64,000 bases of DNA from Pedobacter sp. (GCF_031119335.1 NZ_JAVHXT010000004.1:108774-172773), one strand, 5' to 3'; shown: positions 9,079 through 17,933, numbered from the stretch's first letter. Program-made: numbers and translations. The notes: generated by a model not told the origin, from the letters alone.

Positions 9079-9299
9079 TAAAAAGTACAGCTTTGGATTA
9101 CGACTGCAAATTAAACAACATTAACACAGCTTTTTACAACTCCGAAAAGTTTTATCAAATATTTAAGGATTTGGTCGATAGGTTAAGAAAAGTATAAACA
9201 AATTGCTTTATTGTTGTATTGCTCTCTATTGTTAACGACTTGCCGCTATCAACTCTAAATTGAATATTCGGATTTGATAAGGGGATAATAATACACCTT

Positions 9300-9375
9300 G
9301 TCATTTCGAGGCACGAGAAATCTATTAGATTTACTTCGTAGCTGCTCTGCGGTCTTCGCTGTGCTCAGAATGACA
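9300..9375. repeat. GTCATTTCGAG-type hairpin repeat
   Basis: GTCATTTCGAGGCACGAGAA at the left and GTGCTCAGAATGACA at the right form an imperfect inverted repeat. It is one of at least six such elements in the window (12719, 48677, 49166, 50725, 58459, 59033). The remainder of the 9079-9531 gap shows nothing I can name. Confidence 0.6.
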
Positions 9376-9531
9376 AAACGGCGATTAAAACTTTTTGTCC
9401 TTTATTGTCAAAATCCATCAGCAACTACTCGGTTATGGTTTGACCATATAAGGCATGTAAGTTCATTTAAGATGAGATCTACCAATGACTAAATTGAAAT
9501 ACACACTATGCGTCTATATGGTTATTAAAAC

Positions 9532-10299
9532 CTAAACTCCGAAAATCTTCCTCGAATTCTCTGTAGTCACTTCAGCGATTTCTTCTAAATCTTTTACGTA
9601 AATATCTGCCACTTTTTGAGCTACATGTAATAAGTAACTGCTTTCGTTTGGCTTGCCTCTAAATGGCACTGGTGCTAGAAAAGGAGAATCTGTTTCTAAC
9701 ACGATATGATCTAATGGAATATCATACAACACTTGATCTAAACCTGCTTTTTTATAAGTTACCACACCTCCAATTCCTAAATAGAAACCCAAACTAATGG
9801 CTCTCTTCGCTTGATCTAAATCTCCAGTAAAGCAGTGAAAAATCCCTCTCATCTTATCATGCTTGGTTTCTTCTAGCACTTCAAAAACTTCGTCGAAAGC
9901 TTCACGACAATGGATTACAAACGGTAAATCGAGCTGTTTTGCCCATTCAATTTGTTGTTTAAATGCATCTTGCTGAATAGCCAAAGTAGTTTTATCCCAA
10001 TACAAATCGACCCCAATTTCGCCGATGGCATAAATCTTTCTATCGGCGATGCTATTATAGATTTCTTTTAAAACCGATTGATAATCCTCTTTTACATCAC
10101 AAGGATGCAAGCCAGCCATTGCAAAACAATTTTCAGGATAACTTTTCACCATTGCATCAATCATCGCGATAGAAGCTACATCTACATTAGGCAAAAACAA
10201 CCGTTTTACACCGTTATCAAAGCAACGCTGCATTTGCTCTGCTCTTTTAGCTAAATCTTTCTCGTAGTATTGATGCGTGTGGGTATCTGTAAGTAACAT
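9532..10299 (-). CDS. tatD: TatD-family metal-dependent deoxyribonuclease/hydrolase
   Basis: TIM-barrel metal-dependent hydrolase; family members are 3'-5' DNA/RNA exonucleases or DNA-quality enzymes. The 255-residue protein shows the N-terminal metal motif DTHTHQYY, AIGEIGVDLYWD (metal-ligand Glu), PFVIHCREAFDE, GIFHCFTG and LETDSPFLAPVPFRGKPNESSYL, all diagnostic of TatD. A -7 box lies 5 nt upstream of the ATG (10305-10312). Confidence 0.93.
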   Translation of the reverse strand: MLLTDTHTHQYYEKDLAKRAEQMQRCFDNGVKRLFLPNVDVASIAMIDAMVKSYPENCFAMAGLHPCDVKEDYQSVLKEIYNSIADRKIYAIGEIGVDLYWDKTTLAIQQDAFKQQIEWAKQLDLPFVIHCREAFDEVFEVLEETKHDKMRGIFHCFTGDLDQAKRAISLGFYLGIGGVVTYKKAGLDQVLYDIPLDHIVLETDSPFLAPVPFRGKPNESSYLLHVAQKVADIYVKDLEEIAEVTTENSRKIFGV

Positions 10300-10304
10300 G
10301 GTTG

Positions 10305-10312
10305 CAAAGGTA
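10305..10312 (-). promoter_or_regulatory. -7 box of tatD, 5 nt from the ATG
   Basis: Read on the minus strand, TACCTTTG is followed by CAACC and then ATG, which suggests a leaderless transcript. Confidence 0.5.
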
Positions 10313-10380
10313 GTGGTTTAGTTGGTTAATCGTGGAACTGCTTAATCGGCTAACTGAAACACCACCGTTTTGTCTAAAAC

Positions 10381-10411
10381 AAAAAAAGCCATCCGCTATG
10401 CGAATGGCTTT
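10381..10411 (-). terminator. Terminator of the FKBP lipoprotein gene
   Basis: On the minus strand, AAAGCCATTCG / CGGATGGCTTT form an interrupted stem around a short loop, followed by a T run (complement of 10381-10387). Confidence 0.7.
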
Positions 10412-10431
10412 ATAAAATTTAAATATTTTGC

Positions 10432-11448
10432 TTAGTGGTTGTGACCATCATTTGCAGAATGACCTGCAGGAGCAGCTGGAGTCGCTGCTACTGGAGCAGA
10501 ACCTGCTTTTGGTTTAATCACATCAACAATCTCGATTTCGAAAACCAAAGGGCTGTAAGGAGCGATTGGACCGCCACCTTGCTCGCCATAGCCTAATTTA
10601 GAAGGAATAATTGCAGTAATTTTACCACCTTTACCTACTAATTTTAATGCCTCGGTGAAACCTGGTACAGTACCGCCAACAACCATCTTAGTTGGGCCAT
10701 AAGGTCTTCCAGGTTGGTGAACTTTAGCTTCTTTAGCTACCTTTTCATCGCTAGTATCGAAAATCTTGTATTTTTTATCATCACCTTTTTTGGTAAATTT
10801 ACCAGTATAGTTTACGTTTACTGTATCGCCATCAACAGCTTTAACACCGCTACCCGCGTTAGTAATTACGTATTGTAAACCACTTGCAGAAGTTTGAACT
10901 TTTAAGTTATTATCAGCAATGTAAGCTTTGATTTTACCTTCTTCAGCGTTTTTCTTTTTGTCCATATCAGCTTTAAAATCTGCTTGGAAGAAATCGCCAG
11001 CACGTTTTTGGAACGTAGAATCTGCCTCTTTAGGACCTTTTTTGAATACTTTTTCGATTTTAACAGTAAATACGATGTATTTATCGTTTTTAAACTGCTC
11101 TGGTTTAGGCTGTTTAGTTTGCGCAGCCATTGTATCTAAATTGATTTTGAAAGTTGCACTATCACCCTCTCCAAAAAGAGTTAACACATCTTGCATATCG
11201 CCAGCATATTGTTTTTTACCTACCGGAAAAACTTGCGCTTGCTCGTTATCATAAGTACTACCTAAAACAGAATCCTTTTCATTTTTTTGGATGAAATTCA
11301 ATTTTACGATATCACCTTCTGCGATTTTTTCTTTACCGCTACCAGACTTGTGGATTTTATACAACAAACCACCTGGACCTTTTTTCTCTGTGTTACAAGC
11401 TGCCAAACCTAAAGTAGCAGCAAACAGAATTACTAAACTTTTCTTCAT
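10432..11448 (-). CDS. FKBP-type peptidyl-prolyl isomerase lipoprotein with two FKBP domains
   Basis: Envelope folding catalyst or chaperone. The signal sequence ends in the lipobox LAAC (Cys18), so the 338-residue protein should be lipid-anchored. The first half (about residues 30-130) is FKBP-like but degenerate. The second (about 180-315) has the canonical core: SASGLQYVITNAGSG, VNVNYTGKF, MVVGGTVPGFTEALKLVGKGGKITAIIPSKLGYGEQG, and PYSPLVFEIEIVDV. The C-terminus is Ala/Pro-rich and ends GHSANDGHNH, a possible metal-binding tail. A second, single-domain FKBP lies at 13464. Confidence 0.92.
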   Translation of the reverse strand: MKKSLVILFAATLGLAACNTEKKGPGGLLYKIHKSGSGKEKIAEGDIVKLNFIQKNEKDSVLGSTYDNEQAQVFPVGKKQYAGDMQDVLTLFGEGDSATFKINLDTMAAQTKQPKPEQFKNDKYIVFTVKIEKVFKKGPKEADSTFQKRAGDFFQADFKADMDKKKNAEEGKIKAYIADNNLKVQTSASGLQYVITNAGSGVKAVDGDTVNVNYTGKFTKKGDDKKYKIFDTSDEKVAKEAKVHQPGRPYGPTKMVVGGTVPGFTEALKLVGKGGKITAIIPSKLGYGEQGGGPIAPYSPLVFEIEIVDVIKPKAGSAPVAATPAAPAGHSANDGHNH

Positions 11449-11544
11449 TTATTTTTTATAATTACCTTTTTGTCTTTGTTTTAAAAGCCCGCTAAGTTAA
11501 CGAGCTTTCTCCTTATTTTTTATATTTTATTTTTATTTTCTAGG

Positions 11545-12555
11545 CTATTGTAGCAGTTGCGTTTTATATTCTGGCAATATAGCTTTAAAATCGGCAATTG
11601 TTTCTTCCAAACTTTTGTCAGATGCACCACCTGCCGCATTTCTATGTCCGCCACCTTGGAAATACTTTTTACAGATTTCGTTAGCCGGAAAATCTCCCGT
11701 AGAACGTAATGATAGTTTTACTCTGTCGGTTCTTTCTATAATAAAAGCTGCCAACTTAATACCATTGATAGAAAGTGCATAGTTTACAATGCCTTCGGTA
11801 TCGCCAGTGACGATATTATAATGTGCCAGTTCTTCTTTGGTAGCACTGATGATAGCAGTATTGTATTCTCTCAAAATTTCTAATTTACTCGACAAGCAGT
11901 AGCCCAAAAACTTCAATCTGTTTTCAGAAACATTATCATACACCAACTGGTGGATACGCCAATGTTCGGCACCTAGATCTATCAAATCTGCTGCAATACG
12001 ATAGACCTGCGACGTTGCTGATGGGAAACGAAACGAACCCGAATCGGTCATGATACCAGTGTACAAACAGGTCGCTACGTCTTTATTCACTTTCTCTGGC
12101 TCTTCCATCACATTCACGATGAAATCATACACCAATTGAGCAGCAGCACAAGCGTTGATATCCCAATGACGATAATCGTCGAAATCTTCTGGCTCTAAGT
12201 GATGGTCAATCATCAATTTAATTGCAGATGTATTTCTGATGTGCTCGCCCAACTCGTTAATTCTGCTCAACGTGTTAAAATCTAAACAGAAAATAAGCGC
12301 TGCTTCGTTAACCAATTGGATAGATTTTTCTTCCTGTTCTGTATAAATGATTACGTCAGAATTGTTGGGTAGCCAGTGTAAAAACTCTGGGTAATCTGTT
12401 GGTGTTATTAAACTAACGTGATGTCCTTTTTGAATTAAATAGGCATATAAACCTAGCGAAGAACCCATCGCATCGCCATCTGGCTTATGGTGCGTGGTGA
12501 TTACAATTTGCTGAGGCGTAGAAAGTAGTTTCTTAAGTTCTGGAACTGATATCAT
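11545..12555 (-). CDS. nrnA: Bifunctional oligoribonuclease / pAp phosphatase, DHH family
   Basis: Degrades short RNA oligonucleotides (nanoRNA) and dephosphorylates 3'-phosphoadenosine 5'-phosphate. The 336-residue protein has the DHH phosphoesterase motifs THHKPDGDAMGSSLG, LDFN, IDHHLEPEDF and TGIMTDSG, and the DHHA1 glycine-rich end FQGGGHRNAAGGAS. Length is typical of NrnA. Cytoplasmic. It is separated from the FKBP gene downstream by about 100 nt with no obvious terminator. Confidence 0.92.
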   Translation of the reverse strand: MISVPELKKLLSTPQQIVITTHHKPDGDAMGSSLGLYAYLIQKGHHVSLITPTDYPEFLHWLPNNSDVIIYTEQEEKSIQLVNEAALIFCLDFNTLSRINELGEHIRNTSAIKLMIDHHLEPEDFDDYRHWDINACAAAQLVYDFIVNVMEEPEKVNKDVATCLYTGIMTDSGSFRFPSATSQVYRIAADLIDLGAEHWRIHQLVYDNVSENRLKFLGYCLSSKLEILREYNTAIISATKEELAHYNIVTGDTEGIVNYALSINGIKLAAFIIERTDRVKLSLRSTGDFPANEICKKYFQGGGHRNAAGGASDKSLEETIADFKAILPEYKTQLLQ

Positions 12556-12685
12556 AATTTCTATAAGTGGCGAAGTTACTGATTTATTGGTTAACTGTGG
12601 TTTTGCAGAATTGTTTAATTGATTGCTAGATTGTTTTATTGCTTTATTGTTGTATTGTGAGCAAAGAAACTGTTCAGTTGTTAAT

Positions 12686-12837
12686 TAAACCTGATTGCAG
12701 CGGAAATACTTTTTGTTGCGTCATTTCGAATGCAGTGAGAAATCTGTTAGATAGCAGCATTTAACTTTGAGATTTCTCACTGCATTCGAAATGACGGTAG
12801 AGCGCTAACAAAAAGATTGCAACGTAAAGCAGGACTG
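12686..12837. repeat. Dispersed hairpin element, copy 3, with a nested palindrome
   Basis: Outer arms: AAACCTGATTGCAGCGGAAA then TACTTTTTG, and CAAAAAGATTGCAACGTAAA then GCAGGACT. Nested inside is an exact 27-bp inverted repeat (12719-12745 and 12770-12796; arm starts CGTCATTTCGAATGCAGTGA) with a 24-nt spacer. The rest of the 12556-12947 gap holds the ndk promoter. Confidence 0.75.
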
Positions 12838-12923
12838 ATGGAACAAAAGGACATTTACCATTGTTTTTCTAATGAGACTGATAATTTTCCTATTTCAGTA
12901 TCAATTATTTAAGTCAATAATCG

Positions 12924-12931
12924 TACTTTTG
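12924..12931 (+). promoter_or_regulatory. -7 box of ndk
   Basis: TACTTTTG matches TAnnTTTG, 16 nt before the ndk ATG. Confidence 0.5.
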
Positions 12932-12947
12932 CAAAAAATTTATAAAA

Positions 12948-13367
12948 ATGAGCACAAATAGAACTTTTACCATGATTAAGCCAGATGCAGTTGCAAATGG
13001 TCACATTGGTTCAATCGTAAATGATATCACTAAAGCTGGTTTCAAAATCATTGCTTTAAAATACACTAAACTTTCTGCTGAAAAAGCTGGCGAATTTTAC
13101 GCTGTGCACAAAGAGCGTCCTTTTTATAACGACTTAGTAAGCTTCATGTCTTCTGGCCCTATCGTTGCTGCAATCTTAGAAAAAGATAACGCAATTGAAG
13201 AATTCAGAAACTTAATTGGTGCTACTAATCCAGCTGAAGCTGCTGAAGGAACTATCCGTCAGAAATATGCTAAATCAATTGATGCGAACGCTGTTCACGG
13301 TTCTGACTCTGATGAGAACGCACAAATTGAAGGTGATTTCTTCTTTACTGCTGACGAGCGTTTCTAA
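12948..13367 (+). CDS. ndk: Nucleoside diphosphate kinase
   Basis: Transfers the gamma phosphate from ATP to nucleoside diphosphates through a phosphohistidine. The 139-residue protein begins [20 protein letters not shown]. The active-site signature, usually NxxHGSD, appears here as [12 protein letters not shown] with the catalytic His at about residue 117. [21 protein letters not shown] and [14 protein letters not shown] are the other family hallmarks. Monocistronic: own promoter and terminator. Confidence 0.97.
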   Translation: MSTNRTFTMIKPDAVANGHIGSIVNDITKAGFKIIALKYTKLSAEKAGEFYAVHKERPFYNDLVSFMSSGPIVAAILEKDNAIEEFRNLIGATNPAEAAEGTIRQKYAKSIDANAVHGSDSDENAQIEGDFFFTADERF

Positions 13368-13406
13368 GAGCGTCTCTAGTAAAAAGATATTATAAAAATT
13401 ATAGGT

Positions 13407-13434
13407 AAGCACTCTTTCGGGTGCTTATTTTTTT
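13407..13434 (+). terminator. Terminator after ndk
   Basis: AAGCACTC / GGGTGCTT (8 bp, one T-G pair) with loop TTTC, followed by a T run. Confidence 0.8.
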
Positions 13435-13463
13435 GTCGTATATTTCGCCTTTTATCACAAATA

Positions 13464-14237
13464 ATGAAGAAGATATTTTTTATAGCATTAGCATCTGCGG
13501 TTGCGTTTAATGCCGCAGCACAAACCAAACCTAAAACTACCACTGCAAAAAAAGCTGTGCCTATTAAAAAAGCAGTTACCAGCACCGCGGCAAAACCTGT
13601 TATTTTTAAGAACAAATTAGACTCAGCAAGCTATGCTTTTGGACTAGCCATGGGTGGCAACTTAAAATCTGGCGGTCTGACTGGATTAAACTACGATTTA
13701 CTGAATAAAGGTTTAAAGGATGCCTTTAATAAAGATGCCAAACCTTTAATGGACGAACAAGCTTCGCAAATGGCAATTAACGGCTTGTTTGAGAGCTTAG
13801 CGGGTGTACGAGAGGCAAAAGAAAAAGAAAAATTTGGACCGGCTATTAAGGAAGGACAAGATTTTTTGGCACAAAACAAAACCAAGCCCGGCATTAAAAC
13901 TACCGCTAGCGGTTTACAATATGAAGTTTTAACAGAAGGAACAGGTGCACAACCTAAAACTTCTGATAAAGTTACCGTTCACTACAAAGGCACGTTACTT
14001 AACGGTTTTGAATTTGATAGTTCTTACAAGAGAAATGAACCTACTTCTTTTGGTTTAAACCAGGTAATACCAGGTTGGACCGAAGGTGTAGCACTAATGA
14101 AAGAAGGTGGAAAGTACAGGTTTTTCATACCTTACCAATTGGCTTACGGCGCTAGAGGTGCAGGGCAAGACATCCCTCCTTACAGTACTCTAATTTTTGA
14201 AGTTGAGCTGATTAAGGTTGGCGATAAGGAACAATAG
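13464..14237 (+). CDS. FKBP-type peptidyl-prolyl isomerase (Mip/FkpA-like)
   Basis: Exported folding enzyme. A cleavable signal peptide (MKKIFFIALASAVAFNAAAQ) is followed by a Lys/Thr/Ala-rich linker. An N-terminal helical dimerisation domain comes next (about residues 50-145; SASYAFGLAMGGNLKSGGL), then an FKBP domain: TASGLQYEVLTEGTGAQP, VTVHYKGTLLNGFEFDSSY, NQVIPGWTEGVALMKEGGKYRFFIP, and PPYSTLIFEVELI. At 257 residues this is the standard Mip architecture. No lipobox is seen, so it is probably periplasmic. Confidence 0.93.
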   Translation: MKKIFFIALASAVAFNAAAQTKPKTTTAKKAVPIKKAVTSTAAKPVIFKNKLDSASYAFGLAMGGNLKSGGLTGLNYDLLNKGLKDAFNKDAKPLMDEQASQMAINGLFESLAGVREAKEKEKFGPAIKEGQDFLAQNKTKPGIKTTASGLQYEVLTEGTGAQPKTSDKVTVHYKGTLLNGFEFDSSYKRNEPTSFGLNQVIPGWTEGVALMKEGGKYRFFIPYQLAYGARGAGQDIPPYSTLIFEVELIKVGDKEQ

Positions 14238-14252
14238 AACCTTATTTTCTCT

Positions 14253-14285
14253 AGACTTACGAAGTTTTAAAAACTTCGTAAGTCT
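14253..14285. repeat. 33-bp perfect palindrome
   Basis: Arms AGACTTACGAAGTTTT and AAAACTTCGTAAGTCT with one central A. It lies 15 nt after the FKBP stop and may also end transcription, though it lacks a long T tract. A half-site occurs inside the element at 283-387. Confidence 0.8.
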
Positions 14286-14325
14286 ATCGTAGCGCGGACA
14301 ATGCTATCCAAACATCGCAAAAGCA

Positions 14326-14913
14326 ATGAAACAAATGCAAGACAACCATTTTCTAACAACAATTTTCTCACCGACTGATTTTAAAGAAAGTGAACTTGCA
14401 ACTATACTCCCAAAATTCAAACAAACAAAGTTTAAGAAAAATGACTTTTTACTAAAAGCGGGAAAAACTGAAAATCAATATTGGTTTTTGGAAAGCGGTT
14501 TTGCTCGTTCGTATGTAAACGATACCAACGGAAATGATATTACGACAAACTTCTACAGTTTGGGAGATGTTGTGATTGATTGGTCTTCTTTTTTTCTTCG
14601 CGATCCGACAAGAGAAAACATTCAAGCATTAACGGACTGCGTTTGTTGGCAATTGGATTTTGAAACATTCCAACAACTATTTCACGGAATTGAAACTTTC
14701 AGAGAACACGGACGAAGAAGATTGGTTAGTTCTTATTTCACATTGAAAAATCACAGCGTTGCTATTATTGCAGACCAAGCAAAAGAAAGATATTTACAAC
14801 TTTTGAAAGACAAACCACACATCGTTCAAAATGTTTCATTACAGCACATTGCCACTTATTTGGGAATTACAAGATATTCGTTGAGCCGAATACGAAAAGA
14901 AATTTCTCTTTAA
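14326..14913 (+). CDS. Crp/Fnr-family transcriptional regulator
   Basis: The 195-residue protein has an N-terminal cyclic-nucleotide-binding-like beta barrel (about 25-120; KNDFLLKAGKTENQYWFLESGFAR, TTNFYSLGDVVIDWSSFF). A C-terminal helix-turn-helix (about 165-190; SLQHIATYLGITRYSLSRIRKE) is typical of the Bacteroidota Crp/Fnr group. There are no N-terminal iron-sulfur cysteines. ATG codons at 14326 and 14335 are both possible starts. It is followed by a YciI-like gene and a membrane protein that it may regulate. Confidence 0.88.
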   Translation: MKQMQDNHFLTTIFSPTDFKESELATILPKFKQTKFKKNDFLLKAGKTENQYWFLESGFARSYVNDTNGNDITTNFYSLGDVVIDWSSFFLRDPTRENIQALTDCVCWQLDFETFQQLFHGIETFREHGRRRLVSSYFTLKNHSVAIIADQAKERYLQLLKDKPHIVQNVSLQHIATYLGITRYSLSRIRKEISL

Positions 14914-14989
14914 AACACTTTTTGCCATAGCGCAACTTTTTATATAATCGAAGCTGATACTTTTGTTTCCATAGATAACTAATAAAAAA

Positions 14990-15337
14990 ATGGAAATGCT
15001 AAAAGAATTTATGTTGCTATTCAGAATGCAACCAAGCAACACACAACCAACTGCCGAACAAATTGCCACGATGCACCAACAATGGCAGAAATTTATCGGA
15101 TTAATAGCTTCGCAAGCCAAATTAGTCAATGTTTCAAGATTGGCTTTTGACGGAATTATTCTATCAAATAACCAAACGACTGAAGACAAAATCTTCGTTG
15201 AAAATAATTTGGCTATTAGTGGAAATCTGACTTTAAAAGCTACTGACATCAAGGAAGCCGAGCAAATCGCAAAACTTTGTCCTGTTCTATTAGCAGGTGG
15301 AACAGTAGAAATCAGACCAACAATTCCAATGAAATGA
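14990..15337 (+). CDS. YCII-related domain protein
   Basis: The 115-residue product resembles the YciI/DGPF-type dimeric ferredoxin-like fold: FMLLFRMQPS at the start, DGIILSNNQTTEDKIFVENN (usually DGPF followed by ExKE), and LKATDIKEAEQIAKLCPVLLAGGTVEIRP at the end. The family function is mostly unknown; a few members are dehydrochlorinase-like or sigma-factor-linked. Its TGA overlaps the ATG of the next gene, so the two are translationally coupled. Confidence 0.75.
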   Translation: MEMLKEFMLLFRMQPSNTQPTAEQIATMHQQWQKFIGLIASQAKLVNVSRLAFDGIILSNNQTTEDKIFVENNLAISGNLTLKATDIKEAEQIAKLCPVLLAGGTVEIRPTIPMK

Positions 15338-15966
15338 CAGAAGTCGCATTTTTAATCATCAGTTTTTTGTCTTTGCTTTTGTTCTACTTTGGAATAGGTA
15401 AAGACAAAATGCTTTTGTCGGTATTTTTAACTTGGCAAATTATTGTCGGAATTATAGCAAGTTTTAAAAACTTTGAAAACAAGCCGAATTTATTTCCATT
15501 AGTGATTTTAGGTACACTTTTACTGACTTTCTTTACACTAAAACGAATTGACAAACAAAAACTAAATACAAAAATTCTGTTGTCTGTTCACATTTTAAGA
15601 ATACCGGTTGAGCTTGTTCTATTTCAACTTTTCTTGCAAAATAAAATCCCAAATTTGATGACTTTTAAAGGTTGGAATTTTGACATTTTAATTGGCATTT
15701 CAGCTTTGGTAATTTTGCTTTACCAACTAACAAGTAAACGGAAAATTAACAGACAATTTTTAATCGTTTGGAATGTTATCGGAATTGTATTTTTAATGTT
15801 CATTGTGTCGTTAGCAATTTTATCGTCGCCTTTACCAATTCAACAATTTGCATTTGACCAACCAAATATTGGACTACTTGAATTTCCTTTTTGTTTCTTG
15901 CCGAGTTGTATTGTACCAATTGTTCTAATGTCGCATATTTTGCTAATCAAAAAGCAATATCGCTGA
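15334..15966 (+). CDS. Uncharacterised multi-pass membrane protein
   Basis: The 210-residue, very hydrophobic product begins MTEVAFLIISFLSLLLFYFG and has about six predicted membrane helices with short loops. I recognise no family. The start at 15334 (ATGA overlap with the YciI stop) is preferred over an in-frame ATG at 15277 inside the YciI gene. It shares an operon with the YciI-like gene and probably the Crp-type regulator. Confidence 0.75.
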   Translation: MTEVAFLIISFLSLLLFYFGIGKDKMLLSVFLTWQIIVGIIASFKNFENKPNLFPLVILGTLLLTFFTLKRIDKQKLNTKILLSVHILRIPVELVLFQLFLQNKIPNLMTFKGWNFDILIGISALVILLYQLTSKRKINRQFLIVWNVIGIVFLMFIVSLAILSSPLPIQQFAFDQPNIGLLEFPFCFLPSCIVPIVLMSHILLIKKQYR

Positions 15967-16158
15967 TAACAGTTTGACGATAGTGAACTGAATTAAAAAC
16001 TCATCTTTGCTATAAATGCGACATCAGTTCAAAGCTGAAACCTCTTGCACAAAACCCTAGCCAAATGCAAATCGCAAACAGATATAAAAACGTCCTCAAA
16101 ATATTTTTTTCTAAAACTATTCTACTATCATGCTGTTAGGTTACAAAAAATCTAAAAG

Positions 16159-16335
16159 ATGAAAAGATATATGCCATTAGCGCTAGTTGCCTTACTAGCC
16201 ACCACACTTAGCAGCTGCGAATTAGTAGAAGGAATTTTTAAAGCCGGCGTATGGACCGGGATTATCGTTGTAGTTGTAATTATTGCACTAGTAATTTGGT
16301 TAGCAGCTAAACTTTTTGGCGGCAGACGAGGTTAA
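16159..16335 (+). CDS. Small lipoprotein with a C-terminal membrane helix
   Basis: A 58-residue protein. It begins MKRYMPLALVALLATTLSSC (lipobox LSSC, Cys20), then ELVEGIFKAGVWTG, then a very hydrophobic stretch IIVVVVIIALVIWLAAKLF and a basic end. Very similar small proteins occur in many Bacteroidota and are often misannotated as phosphatidate cytidylyltransferase; no catalytic residues are present. Its stop abuts the convergent DUF721 gene. Confidence 0.75.
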   Translation: MKRYMPLALVALLATTLSSCELVEGIFKAGVWTGIIVVVVIIALVIWLAAKLFGGRRG

Positions 16336-16626
16336 TTACAAGAAAACAATATCGGTAATTACCTGCGATCCAGACTTTTCATTTAGCTTGTCTACGATAG
16401 CACTTTTTACAATCAACAACTCATTTTTTACCACCGAAGATTCTATTCTAACAAATAGTTTCTTTTGGTGGATATAAATTTGCTTGGTTCTGTTAGCTAC
16501 TGCCGTGCCCATAATTTCGGGCCACATCGCTACAATGCCAGTTTCATCAAATTTACCTCGTAGTTTGTAATGATTTAAAAGCTTATCAATTGCTTGCTTT
16601 AGGGTAATATCGTTTGGCTTACGCAT
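16336..16626 (-). CDS. DUF721 (DciA-like) protein
   Basis: The 96-residue protein has the DUF721 pattern LKQAIDKLLNHYKLRGKFDETGIVAMWPEIMG and LFVRIESSVVKNELLIVKSAIVDKLNEK. DUF721 contains DciA, the ancestral replicative-helicase loader or operator of bacteria lacking DnaC/DnaI. The gene overlaps the 3' end of recF by 8 nt, so a replication role fits. This is a family-level inference. Confidence 0.85.
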   Translation of the reverse strand: MRKPNDITLKQAIDKLLNHYKLRGKFDETGIVAMWPEIMGTAVANRTKQIYIHQKKLFVRIESSVVKNELLIVKSAIVDKLNEKSGSQVITDIVFL

Positions 16627-17722
16627 TTTCTACCCCTCCTTCGTTTACTTCAAACAGTTCAATTTCTACAGCGATTTCTTTGAAAACCGCTTCTACCCTA
16701 GCCTTATTGGCATCGGTAATGAAGATTTGGCCAAAATCGTGGTGAGATACCATTTCCATTAATTTATGTATGCGATGCGTATCTAATTTATCGAAAATAT
16801 CATCCAATAATAATAAAGGCTTAAAATTCTTGAACTTTTGCAGATAGCTATACTGTGCCAATTTTAACGCGATTAGAAAAGACTTTTGCTGACCTTGCGA
16901 GCCAAACTTCTTCATCGGCATACCCGCAATTTCAAATTGCAATTCGTCCTTATGTATACCCGTGGTGGTGCGCTCTAAAATTCTATCTTTTTCTATCGAT
17001 TGCGCTAAAAGCTTTTCGAAACTATCGTCATTCAATTGCGATTGATAGGTTAATGAAACCTGTTCAGCATCATTAGTTAAAAAGCGATAATGTTGATCAA
17101 ACAGTGGGATAAAATCTAGCAAAAACTGTTTACGCTTCTCGAAAATTGCGTTGCCAGCATTGATGAGCTGCTCATCTAAGATTTGTAATAATGCTACGTC
17201 TAGCGTTCTAGTTGCCGCAACTTGTTTCAACAAGGCATTTCTGTTGAGCAAATGTTTGTTGTAGGTAATCAGTTGATCTAAATACCTGCTGTCTGTTTGC
17301 GAGATTACATTATCTATAAACCTGCGGCGTTCCTCGCTACCATCCATAATAAGATTGATATCGTAAGGTGAAATCATCACTACTGGGAACAAACCAATGT
17401 GATCGGCCAGTTTATCGTACTCTTTTTTATTTCTTTTGAATGATTTTTTCTGGTTGCGCTTTAATCCACAAGAGATCTTTTCTTTTTTATCGTCCCTATC
17501 AAAATCGCCCTGCACCAAAAATAGCTCCTCGCCAGTTTTAATCTGTTGGCTATCTATCGGATTAAAATAGCTTTTACACAAACACAGGTAATGTATGGCA
17601 TCTAACAGATTGGTTTTACCAGCTCCATTATTACCTACAAAAGCATTTACCGTTTTCGAAAAGCTCAAATCGGCAGTGTTGTAGTTTTTAAAATTTAAAA
17701 GGGTCAGATTTTTTAGCCACAT
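16619..17722 (-). CDS. recF: DNA replication and repair protein RecF
   Basis: SMC-like ATPase that loads RecA at single-strand gaps through RecOR. The 367-residue protein has Walker A GNNGAGKTNLLDAI (residues 30-43), the signature region FGSQGQQKSFLIALKLAQ and Walker B PLLLLDDIFDKLD. The start LKNLTLLNFKNY is typical. A -7 box TAACTTTG lies 10 nt upstream on the minus strand. It overlaps the DUF721 gene. Confidence 0.95.
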   Translation of the reverse strand: MWLKNLTLLNFKNYNTADLSFSKTVNAFVGNNGAGKTNLLDAIHYLCLCKSYFNPIDSQQIKTGEELFLVQGDFDRDDKKEKISCGLKRNQKKSFKRNKKEYDKLADHIGLFPVVMISPYDINLIMDGSEERRRFIDNVISQTDSRYLDQLITYNKHLLNRNALLKQVAATRTLDVALLQILDEQLINAGNAIFEKRKQFLLDFIPLFDQHYRFLTNDAEQVSLTYQSQLNDDSFEKLLAQSIEKDRILERTTTGIHKDELQFEIAGMPMKKFGSQGQQKSFLIALKLAQYSYLQKFKNFKPLLLLDDIFDKLDTHRIHKLMEMVSHHDFGQIFITDANKARVEAVFKEIAVEIELFEVNEGGVENA

Positions 17723-17781
17723 ACTAGAGTTTCAAAGTTACCCATTTTTATAGTATCACCTGCACATCTTATAGATTTATT

Positions 17782-17892
17782 AACCACATAGAAACATAGA
17801 ATGGGTATTTTCTTATCGCAACGAGATATTTTAATACGAATAGATGGGCAAAGCAAACCGTTTTAAAAAAATGTCTATGCTTCTATGTGGTT
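17782..17892. repeat. CCACATAGAAACATAG inverted-repeat element, copy 1
   Basis: Arms AACCACATAGAAACATAGA (17782-17800) and TCTATGCTTCTATGTGGTT (17874-17892) match in 18 of 19 positions. A related copy lies at 63430-63512. Confidence 0.75.
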
Positions 17893-17933
17893 ACATTTTT
17901 CTAAGTATCGTTAATTAAATGATTTAAAAAGAG

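Noticed and set aside
16159..16335. Naming the small protein phosphatidate cytidylyltransferase
   Set aside because: This label is used for such proteins in databases, but at 58 residues with one helix and no catalytic motif it cannot be that enzyme.
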